The notes under the pieces were generated by a model, which made no database searches, had not been told where the DNA came from, and was given only the letters and a program-made list of their open reading frames with translations. Positions 1 to 10,622 of a DNA stretch of 60,371 bases are shown in pieces. The position numbers and the translations under genes were made by a program. How positions within the stretch are numbered: position 1 is the first letter of the stretch; the number at the start of each line of letters is the position of its first letter. Origin of the DNA: Seminavis robusta (taxonomy: Eukaryota > Bacillariophyta > Bacillariophyceae > Naviculales > Naviculaceae); contig CAICTM010000547.1 of assembly GCA_903772945.1 (NCBI GenBank), positions 1-60,371 on the forward strand. Reading direction: 5' to 3'.

Positions 1-122
1 AGTGGCTGGGAATAGGAATGATAGGGGCAACAGGTTCTACAAAAACTTAGTAAGTAATAAAGTGAATTTATAGTTACTAGATGGACAGAGAGGGGTGCTC
101 AAAGAACAATCATGTGGATCAA

Positions 123-572
123 TTAATTTGGTTGCCTACCAGAAGGGCCTTTGTTGGTAGCAAAATAAATGCTCGGTTCATTGTCTACCCAAGCTTTGAA
201 AGCTGGCTGTTTGTCCCGAGGAACTTTATCAAAGTTTGCCACATGGGGCTTGTTACAATTGGACCCAAAGCGACAGGTTAAACCGTCGAACAAGAAGAAG
301 GTGCAAGGACGTTCTTCAGAAGTAGAATCAGGCTTAGCTTTGAAACACACAGGGCAAGCTGGGGCACGACCAGTGCCATTATGGATCAGCATGCCAGGAG
401 CTCGCTGCTGAGGGCCTCGAGGGGTGCTAGAGGTAGGAGTAGGGGGAACAGCTCGTGACTGCGATGGTGTATGAGGTTCATGACGGGGGCGCTTGTTGGC
501 AGACCAGCGCGAGTCGACAGGGTCTCGTGGAGTTGTGGTAGGTCCAGGGAAAACCAAAGGAAAGTTGGAATG
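123..572 (-). CDS. in-frame continuation with CCCH zinc finger after TGA
   Basis: This stretch continues the frame of the 573-2489 ORF past one TGA codon and ends at a TAA (123-125). It is about 150 codons long. It holds a Pro/Thr/Ser/Arg-rich linker, a CPVC pair, and then Cys-x9-Cys-x5-Cys-x3-His (CTFFLFDGLTC, CRFGSNC, CNKPH), a CCCH-like zinc finger. The only internal Met lies well inside, so it probably is not an independent gene. Either the element is a pseudogene with one nonsense mutation, or the TGA is read through in the way some retroelements regulate downstream products. The sequence alone does not decide. Confidence 0.45.
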   Translation of the reverse strand, partial: HSNFPLVFPGPTTTPRDPVDSRWSANKRPRHEPHTPSQSRAVPPTPTSSTPRGPQQRAPGMLIHNGTGRAPACPVCFKAKPDSTSEERPCTFFLFDGLTCRFGSNCNKPHVANFDKVPRDKQPAFKAWVDNEPSIYFATNKGPSGRQPN

Positions 573-2489
573 TCAATGGCGGTATTCCAAGAGCTCTCCA
601 CGGGTTACAGCCGCCTGGAGATGAGCAATGATGCCTGTTGAACAAGTAACAGCCAAATCATAGATATGCGGACTCAAAGTCTGCTCTGATCGAAGGGCAT
701 CAACGTATTCCAATGTATTGGCCGTACGGGCATGGACTGCAACAATACAATTGCCTTGCATAAGAAGATTGACCATAGCTTCACGGTTGGTAGAAAACTT
801 GTTGAGCCATCGACGTCCCTCGATGGAAAAAAGGATAGAACAGAATTCCGACAAGTGATGGGCCAACAAAGACTTGCCATAGTTCGCAATAAGTTTGAGA
901 AAGATGCAACAAAAGTTGCAAAAAGCCGGGATGACATCATCAAGAAGGGTAGATACTTTGCCGGTAGTATTCAACTTGCTGGAAGTGGAAGGAGGGTTGC
1001 CACGGTGCATGGCAGCATCCATAGTGTAGGCTTGGAAAGGAACATTATTTTCATCCATAAGAGTTTGGTATGCCATGCTGGTAGTAACCGGACTAAGGAA
1101 GGCCAAAATGGACAAGTTGTTTTGGAGTGTCTTGGGTAGATCATTGGTAGCAAACTGAAAGCCACGAAGGCACCCAATGAATGCAGCATTGGCTTGGACC
1201 GGGTCAAATGTAGCACGCATATCCACATACTGGGGGGAGGATCCAGCTTCTTCCATCGTGGACGTGATGGCAGACTGGAAGAGTCGAATAGCCGCAGCTT
1301 CACCACGTGGTTTACCAAGAAGGTTGTTACCATTAGGAGTAAACGTAGTGGGAACAAACTTAGATGGAACATCGTCAGTAGGAACAGTGCGATGGCCAAA
1401 CATGATTTGGTATCGAGCCAAGTTATCGCCACAGAGATCATTGAGCTCCTGGTCTTTGAGGGACACTGTAGGCTGGGTTAAACGTTCGAGGAGCCGTTCC
1501 ATGGAAGGGGATACAGTATCAGACTGTGGTGGTGCCACAGGAGGAGAAGACTGGAAACGAACAGTCGGGGAGTCATCCCGATGTTCAGGAATCAAAGAAG
1601 GCGGGGCTTCAGCATCAAGGCGAGCTCCAAGGACCTGCCAGGCATTGTTTTTGAAGTCTTCATAATGGGCCCGAGTAGAACGATGCGTATCAGTACCTGG
1701 AGAAGCCAGATTAACAAGGTTCTCGATGACCGGGATAAGGGATAAGTTTTCGAAGTCAGGGGCATCATCAATAGCATCCAGCTCGAAGAGGTCACCACCA
1801 AGAGTAACGGACCATCCATCGTTATGGTTAAGGTAGAAACGTTGTCCTATGAGCCAGGTATTAAAAGCAGGGTAGTCAACGGGTTCATCGAGTGGCTCGT
1901 TGATGTTATGATTGGTAGGAATCGTAACACCAGGGGGCAAAGGGCAAAGGACAGGAAGAGCAACAAAGACTGGCATTTCATCGTCATTGACAATGGAGCC
2001 ATAGCCAATGCGCTGGTAGGAAGGCTGCTCACCATCCTCATCATCATCGTTGGCAGGGCCAGGGATTTCGTCAGGGGGCTGGGAAGTACGAGGAAGGTCC
2101 AAAGCATTACACATGGACGAAGGGACCACCGTCGTAAAGAACCCAGAAAAGTACTCATAAGGGACTGAAATAGGGATGCACTCGTTCAATGAGTCCGACA
2201 AGGAAGCACGAACCTGGACCGACTGGGGATCCAAGTCATCGGTAACAATCAAGGGATTGGTGAGGACCTGGAGCTCACGATTGACAATCGTAGCAAACTG
2301 GGTCACCATGGCAGGGTTCGTCAAAGTAGCATGACGAACCGTAGAGTTGGTCGAGCGACCGAAGGTCGAAGCAAGCTTGCGGGCCACCGACGGGTCCGTC
2401 GGGAACGCCTTCGAAACACGTTGGTCGCCATGGGCACGGCCACGGTTACGAAGCGCTTCGTTGACGATGCGAGCAGAGAAGAGAGGCAT
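573..2489 (-). CDS. gag-like protein, N-terminal part (unrecognised family)
   Basis: This is a 638-residue reading frame read from an ATG at 2489; the longer open frame upstream has only a TTG. I do not recognise the family. The protein has an acidic, proline-rich linker in its first third and a mostly helical, Cys-containing C-terminal half. It ends at a single TGA (573-575), and the same frame then stays open for another 150 codons that carry a CCCH-type zinc finger. A long helical region followed by a small zinc finger is the usual layout of a retrotransposon gag protein. The position at the window edge would place any pol gene outside (below position 1). Retroelement origin is inferred; no reverse transcriptase or protease is visible here. 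It could also be a lineage-specific host protein. Confidence 0.5.
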   Translation of the reverse strand: MPLFSARIVNEALRNRGRAHGDQRVSKAFPTDPSVARKLASTFGRSTNSTVRHATLTNPAMVTQFATIVNRELQVLTNPLIVTDDLDPQSVQVRASLSDSLNECIPISVPYEYFSGFFTTVVPSSMCNALDLPRTSQPPDEIPGPANDDDEDGEQPSYQRIGYGSIVNDDEMPVFVALPVLCPLPPGVTIPTNHNINEPLDEPVDYPAFNTWLIGQRFYLNHNDGWSVTLGGDLFELDAIDDAPDFENLSLIPVIENLVNLASPGTDTHRSTRAHYEDFKNNAWQVLGARLDAEAPPSLIPEHRDDSPTVRFQSSPPVAPPQSDTVSPSMERLLERLTQPTVSLKDQELNDLCGDNLARYQIMFGHRTVPTDDVPSKFVPTTFTPNGNNLLGKPRGEAAAIRLFQSAITSTMEEAGSSPQYVDMRATFDPVQANAAFIGCLRGFQFATNDLPKTLQNNLSILAFLSPVTTSMAYQTLMDENNVPFQAYTMDAAMHRGNPPSTSSKLNTTGKVSTLLDDVIPAFCNFCCIFLKLIANYGKSLLAHHLSEFCSILFSIEGRRWLNKFSTNREAMVNLLMQGNCIVAVHARTANTLEYVDALRSEQTLSPHIYDLAVTCSTGIIAHLQAAVTRGELLEYRH

Positions 2490-2522
2490 GGTAGAATGCG
2501 AAAGTTGGAAAGCTGGTAACAA

Positions 2523-4075
2523 AAGCGGATGAGACCGGATTGTGAGATCGTGGTGAAACGGACTGAGGCAAACGAAAACAAAAAGCCAACGAAAAGTAAA
2601 ACACTGGGACTAAAAAGGTATCTTGAACACAGGCAGTACACACCCTACGTGCCGCCGCGTAAACCCGGCGCCAAAAGGAAAATGAAAGGAAGCCAAGATC
2701 ACTGTAGGATATACAGAAGTTGGTAGCAATCACTTGACATGAAAGATATTGGGCGCGAGTTGGTGTCAACGATATCGTCGGAACAAAGGAATTGTCTGAA
2801 TATTGACAAAGTAAAAAGTGGCGCGCCGAGGGTTCGGGATCAGTTAGGAACGTCGCCTGGCGCAGACCAGCGAAAAACGAGAACCAGTAGAGACCACGTA
2901 TGACCAAAAGACTGCATGGCAGACCCGGATCTTAAATAACGAAAAAGATACGATATCTTGCTGGGTAAGGTGTCACGAATACCAGACACGCCAATAATTA
3001 AATTTATCGCAAACTAGGTGCCAAAGATACCAAAGACCAGATGACCGCAAGGGTTCTGGATTCGGGAAAGAAATGAGAGACAGGTTTGCCGAAAGGAAAA
3101 AGGGAGAGGTCCACCATAGTGGAAAAAGGGCACCTAGACGCAACAAACGCATACAAAGTAATAAATAAAACTAGAAATGTGTAGGGGGTTGTTAAAGTGA
3201 CACGCACTATGATTATAGGAATAGATTAAAGTAAATTTAGGAAGGAAGAAAGGCCTAGAATACCAATTTCAAAGGGTATCATGAGGGGCCGAGAAGTGTG
3301 CCGAGGCAACAAGTAATTATTAAAATTTGGATAATAGACGGGAACACCAAAGGGGACCGTCAAATTTAGGGTAGGAAAGTAAAGCCAATAGAGGGCAAGT
3401 TATAGAGGATTGTAAAGGATTTGTTGGCAAGCATCGTTGAGAAACGACGTCCATTTTGGGAAGCCATAGAGATTGGAGAAAGGTGATGTCGTCGTAAAGG
3501 AACACCTATTAAGAAAGAAAGTTCATAGATAAACGGGAGACACAAAAGAGGCCAAGTGAGACGACGACGAAACACGAAAAATTGACACTGTGGATGCAAT
3601 ATTGCATCATGGTCTATTACTTGGTCCACATCTTCGTGCTCCCAAAACAATGGGCTGGCTAGATCCATTCTGGATCTCCCCTTTGCTCCAGTCTGACCTC
3701 CTCACCTTAAGATACCCAACAGTGACTGGATTCAGCTTTAGTCCAGGACTGGAGCAATGGGGACTCATCTCCATTGCTCTGGCCTGGAGTCAAGGCTGCG
3801 ATAGACAGACAGTTGGAACGTTTTCTAAAATCTTAACACAGAGGACAAGTACTTGTAGAAAGAAGGCACAGAAGAAAGAAGCCACAATGGTCACAAAACG
3901 GAGAGGCGTCACCTTTTCCTTCCTGCTATTCTCATTCTTTTCTCTATAGTCCCTACTACGTAGTACCATATCCTCGCGCGAACCCAAACATCTCAAGACC
4001 CTTGGAGATGAGGCCAGCAACACCCTACTAGCTATTATTAGCTAGCAAGGTACTCCAATATAGTTCATTGGGTCC
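2523..4075. other. non-coding gap with an imperfect hairpin
   Basis: No supported gene. Upstream of the gag-like ORF this stretch could hold its 5' repeat, but no second copy is present in the window to confirm that. An imperfect hairpin lies at about 3741-3791, with a 9-bp stem GAGCAATGG (3752-3760) pairing with CCATTGCTC (3771-3779). The short ORFs here look random. Confidence 0.4.
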
Positions 4076-5353
4076 ATGATGAACGGCCACGACATGGATC
4101 TGGATCATGTTGTATCCGACGGAGACTGGAGGGGCTTGACACGGGGAGAGCTTCGAGAAAGCATCCCACTACGAGGCGACCCTGTACATGTTTGCCAATG
4201 GCGGGCCACTGGCAAGATTGTTCTCAAACCAGCGTGCTTTTGGAAGCAAGGCGACAGCCATCAGTGGAAGCTCCTGCAAAGGCTCAAGCAAAAGGAGTAC
4301 TGTCGGCACGTCCAGGTGCGACGGCAAGAGTGGCTGTTGCCGTTTGCGTGTACCAAGGGAGTAGCTTCAGAGGTTTTGGACTACATTATTCAGTCCGATC
4401 CAGAGTCCATCGGGGCACGATGGGTGGGAGGAGAGAATCATGAGGGTGGGCCTCCAAAGGGATCCCTTCCGCTTCATTGTGCCTGCAGTGCTCTCGCCAA
4501 CGATTCCAACCACTGGGGAAGGTATCAGTTGCGGCGTTTCCTTGCATCCATTCAATTTTTGCTGGAAGCGGACACAGGTGCCGCCATGGACAACGAAAAC
4601 AGTTCGTTGGAACTACCAATACACATTCTGCTGAGTGGAAGACAACAAGAAGTTGGGTTGGGAATCAGGGAAATTGTGGTGGAGGATCTCGTCGAGGCAC
4701 ATCCAAAAGCGCTGGAAACCAAAAATGGGCACGGGCACCTTCCATTGCACCTTGCTGTTCTATTCCAATCCACCGAAATCGTACAATTTCTCGTTTGGGA
4801 ATACCCGGCAGCAGCTTGTGTACAGGATAACCAAGGGAATCTGCCCTTTACCTTGGCGGTGGAAGCAAGGCGTCCCATGTCCATCCTCTTGGTGCTGTTG
4901 CGTGCCTTTCCGCAAGTTTTGGCGGGGAGAAGTAAAAAAGGGTGTCCGGGGAGAGATTCATCTCGCCAATTCTTACTTCATGGTCAGAACGGCTTGGAGA
5001 GTGATCGACAAATTGCATTGTTTTTACGTCAAGAACGAAAGGTTGTGAGGAGCAAACTGTTGGATTGTATCGAGTCTGAGGAGAGGATGGTCCTCAAAAG
5101 GGCTGCCAAAGTGGTTTATCAGGAATTGGCTATAAGCCATATCACAGACTGGATGAGCTCTGTGAGCCGGAATCTGGCAGTGATCCTGCAAGATGATCAC
5201 AAGAGTGTTGAGGACAGTGGTGTCCATGAGTGCGTGGTGCCTCTTCTGGAGTGGGTACGCCATCAGAATGACCCTGTGCAGAAGAAACTCGAGAAACTGG
5301 CTTTCCGATGGGATCGTATTGCAAGGCTGGCAGCACCCGACGGGGACTTTTGA
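4076..5353 (+). CDS. ankyrin-repeat protein
   Basis: A single-exon, 425-residue protein starting at tandem ATGs (ATGATG). Residues 1-115 carry no motif I recognise. From about residue 128 come degenerate ankyrin units, seen as LPLHCA, LPIHIL, LPLHLAVLF and LPFTLAVEA, each followed by a helix pair such as TEIVQFLVWEYP. This longer inter-repeat style, with PLH/PIH cores, is typical of the large diatom ankyrin family. The C-terminal ~130 residues are helical and charged, with no repeats and no membrane segment. Ankyrin repeats mediate protein binding; partner and pathway cannot be told. The neighbours are unrelated and on the opposite strand, and no stop or frameshift disrupts the frame. Confidence 0.8.
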   Translation: MMNGHDMDLDHVVSDGDWRGLTRGELRESIPLRGDPVHVCQWRATGKIVLKPACFWKQGDSHQWKLLQRLKQKEYCRHVQVRRQEWLLPFACTKGVASEVLDYIIQSDPESIGARWVGGENHEGGPPKGSLPLHCACSALANDSNHWGRYQLRRFLASIQFLLEADTGAAMDNENSSLELPIHILLSGRQQEVGLGIREIVVEDLVEAHPKALETKNGHGHLPLHLAVLFQSTEIVQFLVWEYPAAACVQDNQGNLPFTLAVEARRPMSILLVLLRAFPQVLAGRSKKGCPGRDSSRQFLLHGQNGLESDRQIALFLRQERKVVRSKLLDCIESEERMVLKRAAKVVYQELAISHITDWMSSVSRNLAVILQDDHKSVEDSGVHECVVPLLEWVRHQNDPVQKKLEKLAFRWDRIARLAAPDGDF

Positions 5354-6336
5354 ACCTGCGCGATCAACCAACCAGGTGCCCCCCAAGTCCAGCTCGACAG
5401 CCAAAGAGGCGCAGCAGAGTTTGGTTTGCTTCTTCCCCGCAATGTGAACGATCGCGAAGATTAACATTATTGGTACTGGTATTAGTTCGCATATGAATGG
5501 AAAACGGGCACGAACTTGTGTCATCAGTCCAGCTGTCCTGATTCGCACCCAATGAGAAACACTTGTTATGTCACTGTCCGAGTTCGCACCTCCAGCCAAG
5601 CCATCTAGCTATCCAAGAAGACACCGCTTTCGGGTACAGTACCGGGCGGTTGGTTGCTACAGCGGCACCACATGCTTCAATACCTGTCTAGCTAGCTAGC
5701 TAGCTAGCTACCGCTGCAAGATGATCAAGTCAAAACAGTCCGAGTTGGTGTGGGCCGCGCTGAAAAGAAAAACAGCACCATGTGACAGCTGCACTGCACT
5801 TGGTAGCAATGATGCCGGAAACGCATCAAGAGTTGGAAAACGCAGGTGCTAAATGTAAATTATGCATCAATCCAAGCCATCATCGTTTCAATCAATCAAT
5901 CAATTTGATAGGGAGAGTGGACCACTGACAGAAGATTACAGATTCACAGGCCACCAACCAGTACCGTACCGTAGAAACAGTGCTGATCGCAGTGCCAATG
6001 AATCAACCTTCCCCCACACTCCTCTTTTTCTTTTGTTGGCTGGCGCTATCCATCCGTAGCGCATTAGTATTATTGTGTTTGTCCAAAATATGTCATGTGT
6101 CCTTGTACCCACCACGCACCGTCTTTTTTGTGTGTTGTTTTTGAGTTTCACTTGCTTTCCTTGTACGGTAGCAAGAAAGAAACCGTCGTTATCAAGCCCC
6201 AAGCGTCCTGCTTGTTGTTTGTGGCTTGCTTGCTTGTGTTGTGTTGTATGTTGTGTGTGTCACGTCCTTGGGATGTCCCTCCAGGACGTTCGTCGTAATA
6301 GTTGCCATTTCCTTCATTCCTTGCGTCAGTCAGCAA
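5354..6336. repeat. non-coding gap with (CTAG)n microsatellite
   Basis: No gene seen. A run of about five CTAG/AGCT units lies at 5689-5709, and a short (CAAT)n run at 5892-5907. The same tetranucleotide reappears near 10856, 27370, 34984, 53772 and 57450, so it is a general simple repeat of this genome rather than a marker of one locus. Confidence 0.7.
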
Positions 6337-7841
6337 CTACTTCCCCGTAGTACTACTACTCGCCGTGCTAGTCGCAGTACTACTAGATTCTTCAAGAAGC
6401 AGCTTTGGACGACAGTACTCGTAGACCTGCTGTTGATCTTGTTCTTCTTGTTCGTGTCCCCATCGTTCTCGTCGTCGCCTCCATCGATCGGGTCGTGCAC
6501 CAGCGGGGACTTGCACAAGTCCATACCGAGGAGCTTCTTCGAGGTATAGATTGATCTTTTCGATAATGAATTTGTTTTCCTTGTACTTTTGTGAGGCTTC
6601 ATAGGCTCTGGCATACGTCCATCCAATCATGGTTTTGCATCGTTTGCAAAAAATGTCACAGACCGAGTGCAACCCCGTAAGGAGAGTCCGATCTTCGGCC
6701 TTGCCAATGGTGACATTGACCGCCTTGTCAAAGAGAAAGGCGCGGCCTGAAATTGAATCGAATGGAATCGTGATGGAGAAGAACCAAACAACAACAAGAC
6801 GTAAAACGTGAGGGCATGGAATGAGAAATCTGATGAAATGGAAAAGTAGCCTGGTAACGTTTGTGGTACTGCAGCAGATGCCAGCCAGAGACCAAAACAA
6901 AGCAAACAGAACAATCTTATATCTGATGACAGAGACAGACACGACACAAGAGCCAATCCTCTCACACAAGACCATCACACAACAAAACCCAGACGAGACC
7001 ATCTTTTTGTCACTCTTTGCTTACCATGCCGCCCGTGAAAACTCTTGGAGACGATATCATCATGACTGGTGAGATGGGTGCGACAATGGACACAGGAATA
7101 GATTTGTGGTCCTTCCAAGTAGACCATGGAATCGTTTTCCTTCATGGCATGACGAGCCTTGGAGACGTACAAGGACGCCGTGGCGACACTCATGACGCGG
7201 CGTTTGGGTGTGTGATGCAATTGCAATTGCAATTCATGGGGAGTCAACTTGCGATCTTCTTCTTGTTCGTGCAACGACCATGCCCGGAGTCGACGGGCAT
7301 TGTGGTAGGACACAAAGGGAATGGGGGTCTTCTTTTTCTTGCTGGTACTACTACTACTACTCGTTGTCGAGGTAGTAGTAGTACAAGCAGACGACAAGGA
7401 AGAACCCGGCGACAGAGAGAGCGAGGAAGATCCTAGCATGAGGGCATCTTGTTTGAGTCCACCGCCCATGGTGCTGATGGAGTGTCTCTGCGTAATAAGA
7501 GGAGACGACAGCAGGGTTCGCGGAGGTCGATACAACGCCGAATCGTGATTGACGGGGTGCGAAGTGGAACCCGTACGAGGAGAAGCACCGCGACCTCGGG
7601 CCCGTAGATTCGAATGATACTGCGATGACGACGACATGGAGTCCACTGAAGAAGATGAATGGAAGGAAGGAAGGAACAAGATCAGGTAGGTAGTGGAAGA
7701 AGAGGAAGTAAGACAAGAGTAAGAGATTTTCACTTTCCACAGAACAATCATGTATGCCACACACATGCAACCACTCAAACAGAAAACACACACACACAAG
7801 ACAACGAAACAACACCTACCAGCCGTCGATCGAGCCAACAT
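6337..7841 (-). CDS. Yippee-like zinc-binding protein, three exons
   Basis: Exons 7820-7841, 7025-7645 and 6337-6746 join to 350 residues. The donors are GTAGGT and GTAAGC, and both acceptors end in CAG. The Yippee domain spans roughly residues 195-300, with the two zinc CxxC pairs CVHC and CKRC and the hallmark runs [15 protein letters not shown] and CKTMIGW. Introns split the codons cleanly: HGRHG joins RAFLFDK exactly as in the family. Yippee proteins are usually 100-150 residues and act in the nucleus or at spindles, or as substrate-binding modules of ubiquitin ligases. Here about 195 Ser-rich, low-complexity residues precede the domain and a Gln/Arg/Ser-rich tail follows it. The first intron (174 nt) is a multiple of three with no stop, so retention would still encode protein. 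A start at the Met of MSSSSQ in exon 2 is an alternative. Confidence 0.88.
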
Positions 7842-8199
7842 GGTACTTGCTTAGGTTCTTGCTTTATTTGGAAGCAACGCAGTGAAGGTCAAGCAACTCA
7901 ACTCAAAAAGAAAGAACAAGTTTTGATTGTTCTCAGAATGTATAATGGAACCTTGCTGTCAATTCTTTCGACTTTTTTCGCTCAACCAGAGGAATGGATG
8001 AAGGAAGGCAAGGAACTCTTCTTCTTCTTGTAGCTAGTAAGGAAACAAAGCACCTCAAAGGCAGGTTGGTAGGCAGGCAGGCAAGTAGAATGCTAGAATA
8101 GAACAAGAACAGAAAAAATGAGGTTGTTGGTAGGGTACTGGTACTCGTATTACATGCCCATCACTTTGAGTCCAATCGCGCTTCCTTCCACCCCTTTGT
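7842..8199. other. intergenic, nothing recognised
   Basis: This is the divergent promoter space between the Yippee-like gene and a transposon remnant. Only purine-rich simple sequence is visible. Confidence 0.5.
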
Positions 8200-8520
8200 T
8201 GTTTCAGTGGATGGCATGCTTGCCCCTCAAGCCAAGACTCTCTTACAACGCCTTGCTTCTGCTACTGCCTCCAAAACTCAATTTTCCTACTCTCAAATGA
8301 TGTTCTTCATGCAGACCCGTATCTCAATTGCCCTTGTGAAAGCTACCCATTTATGTCTCCGTGGCTCCCGCAAAGCCAAACCCTTTGCCCCCCGTAATGG
8401 TCCTCAATTTCTTGCCCCTGATCCCACAGAACCTAGTCCTGAATTTCGACTGTTCTTTGCTTAAGCCTGGCCCCGGCTGGCTTCCGTAGATAATTTCCCT
8501 ACTCTAAAACCCCCCTTATC
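8200..8520 (+). mobile_element. retroelement-like protein fragment plus 3' repeat
   Basis: An open stretch of 85 codons (8207-8461) includes the run ATHLCLRGSR, preceded by an amphipathic helical region with FSYSQMM and RISIALVKA. A second decayed copy of the same peptide (HHLCMRGSR) lies at 46524-46719. This motif recalls the end of reverse-transcriptase ORFs common in diatom genomes; I infer that from memory of the pattern, and no polymerase motif is present here. Directly after the stop comes a 57-bp repeat (8462-8520) that is found inverted at 21781-21837. Confidence 0.5.
8462..8520 (+). repeat. dispersed repeat, copy A
   Basis: Nearly identical, in inverted orientation, to 21781-21837. 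Its core CTTCCGTAGATAATTTCCC and the following ACTCTAAA-C-run recur at 53919-53957 (inverted) and in a diverged form at 21445-21490. It sits at the end of a retroelement-like fragment, so it is probably the end of a transposon family. Confidence 0.75.
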
Positions 8521-9501
8521 TTTGACTGCTCTGACGCTTCCTGCTGGCAGAAAAATGGATGAGAACTACGATTTTGGTTCAGAAAGAACAAACTCACTTG
8601 AGTAACGGGCAAATTGCTTGCCTCATCCATCTCAGTAGATCAAACCAGAACGTTGTTGATTGACTGCTTCACGTCATCATCATCTTACGCTTTGGCGACT
8701 CCTATTGACACTTAAGATACCGGCATGGTTTAGCGTGGTATTGGTTTAAACGTTTGCAGTAAGGTTACCAGCATGGTTTCAATGTGCAAAGTCAATTTGT
8801 TCAAACGGTGTCAGGGTTGTGGCGGATATGGTTTGACTAGATTTCCATGTTCAACACAGCTGTCAAGTCAGATTTAGCAGGGAACGTCAACAAACGTTAG
8901 AGGCTAATGTAATTCCGAACGCCCGCCAAGATAGCTCGCATGAAGATAGTAGAGGCACGTTTCAGACAAGTCCACAAAGCTGGTTGGAGCTGGATTGAAA
9001 GATCCAGCGACATGAATGAATAGCGTTCGAGTTCATCAGAGGCGAAAAAAGATCCAGCCCGGGACATAAATGACCCTTAGCGTTCGAGTTCATCTGCGTA
9101 CCAACCCAGCAAAACAACAAGGGTCACCCTTCCCAACAAATTAGCAAGGGAAGCTTCGAGGATCTTTTGTAGTAGCACAAGCCTTGTTGTGAGTTGTTAC
9201 TCTTCTATCCAAGGACGCTGTGGGCACTGTGACTTCATCAGGACCAACCTATCCTTGTATCATCTCCTCTCTTCAGTGTTACCTTCTTCACAATGGTAGG
9301 TAGAGTCGAATCGGTTGGGATATTTAGCCTTGGGGTATCCAACGGGATAGAGTTCCCGCGAGAAGCCTTTCTGCACTTTCTCATGGTCATCTCAAGTCCT
9401 TGTCATCGTCTTGTGTCCTCTTGACCTCTCGTATCTTATCTTGTCCTCAATCTATTTATCTATGTATACACATATGGTATCATATTATGATAGCCCTACA
9501 G
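8521..9501. other. intergenic; probably holds an unplaced 5' exon
   Basis: No ORF here is convincing. The following gene opens in mid-codon at an acceptor (CAG at 9499-9501) with no ATG in frame, so at least one upstream coding exon should lie in the last few hundred bases. An ATG followed directly by GTAGGT near 9293 is one candidate, but its phase does not fit, so I have not called it. Confidence 0.4.
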
Positions 9502-10622
9502 AACTCTGTGCGGCTTTCCCACGACGGAAGCACCCGTCTCGTTGCTGGTACCCAACAAACTGTGGCGTGCCGATACCGTCATTTGCGATGTCGATGGCAC
9601 CGAATGGTTTGTATTGATGGAGTGCGAGGAATCCATGCGATCGTACGAAGCCATCTTTGGAGACATGTACGGACACAAGCTCTGTTGTGTCCGACGCAAA
9701 ATGATGCGACAAGTCTGGAACGATGGATTCTACTTTTGTACCTACCGACCCAACTTTCCCAATCAACCACCACTTTACGAGAGAGATTGTAATAACAGTG
9801 AGTTGACATTGAACAACAATAACAATACGTTGAACTGTATATAGAAGAAAGGACAGGCAGATTGAAGAGGATGGAGGCAGACTGAAGAGGATGGCGAAGA
9901 TATTGGAAATTGTCATGAGATCTCACCTCTTTTCCATTTTGTTTGTGTGTGTTTTTATTATTATTATTACAGAAAAAGTCTATCCGTTCTCGTATTTGGA
10001 AGTCAATCAACAAAAGGGCAAATTCGCGTATCGCTTCTACGAATACGAAGACGGCGAAATGCGTTTGGAAGATGGGGCGCCCAAACTCGTCGCCAACAAT
10101 GCCTGGTTGGGATTCATGACCATTTGGTGCACGCCCATGGTCCGGTGTGGAAAATGGACCACCCAGTTTCGACGTCCTCATGCCCGCGAAACCAAAATTG
10201 ATATCAATCAGTGGAAGAATACCGTCGAAATTGAACCCGGTCAGGACGTACTCGCGGCACTCTGCATGGCATATGTCTTTGATCAGTGTCAACGTCAACC
10301 CTTTGTCACGCTCATGGGGAAACAGGATCCCGAGTACGATGCTCCCGACGATGGTAGTTTGGGAAGTGATGACGATGAAGATTGGGATGGAAATCCACGA
10401 CGAGAAAAGGAATCGCTCGTCAGTGGTGGACCGGGAGATCATGACTCTCTTACCGATAATCCCGAAGAATTTGGGGATGAAGGATCCGGTTTGGAACCAC
10501 CGTCCACTGGTGAAGATGGATCGGATGCGCCCAAGAAGAAAAAGAAGAAAAAGAAACGTGGTCCTTCCAAGTATCCACCGGCGGAACCGGATGAAGACGC
10601 CTTTGCGGATTGTTTGGAGTAA
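9502..10622 (+). CDS. probable LURP-one/scramblase-like (Tubby C-like fold) protein, 5' exon missing
   Basis: Two exons are clear: 9502-9797 (donor GTGAGT) and 9973-10622 (acceptor TTATTACAG). Joining them gives CNN-KKVYPFSYLEV in frame. About residues 1-215 form a beta-rich module with runs LLVPNKLWRAD, DVDGTEWF, FYFCTYRPNFP, AWLGFMTIW and a final helix DVLAALCMAYVFDQC. A 12-strand barrel closed by one hydrophobic C-terminal helix is the pattern of LURP-one-related and phospholipid-scramblase proteins; this assignment is by pattern only. The ~120-residue tail is acidic and ends in a run of eight lysines, suggesting disorder and perhaps nuclear or membrane-surface binding. No ATG exists in frame in the first exon, so a short 5' exon lies upstream. 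Confidence 0.55.
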
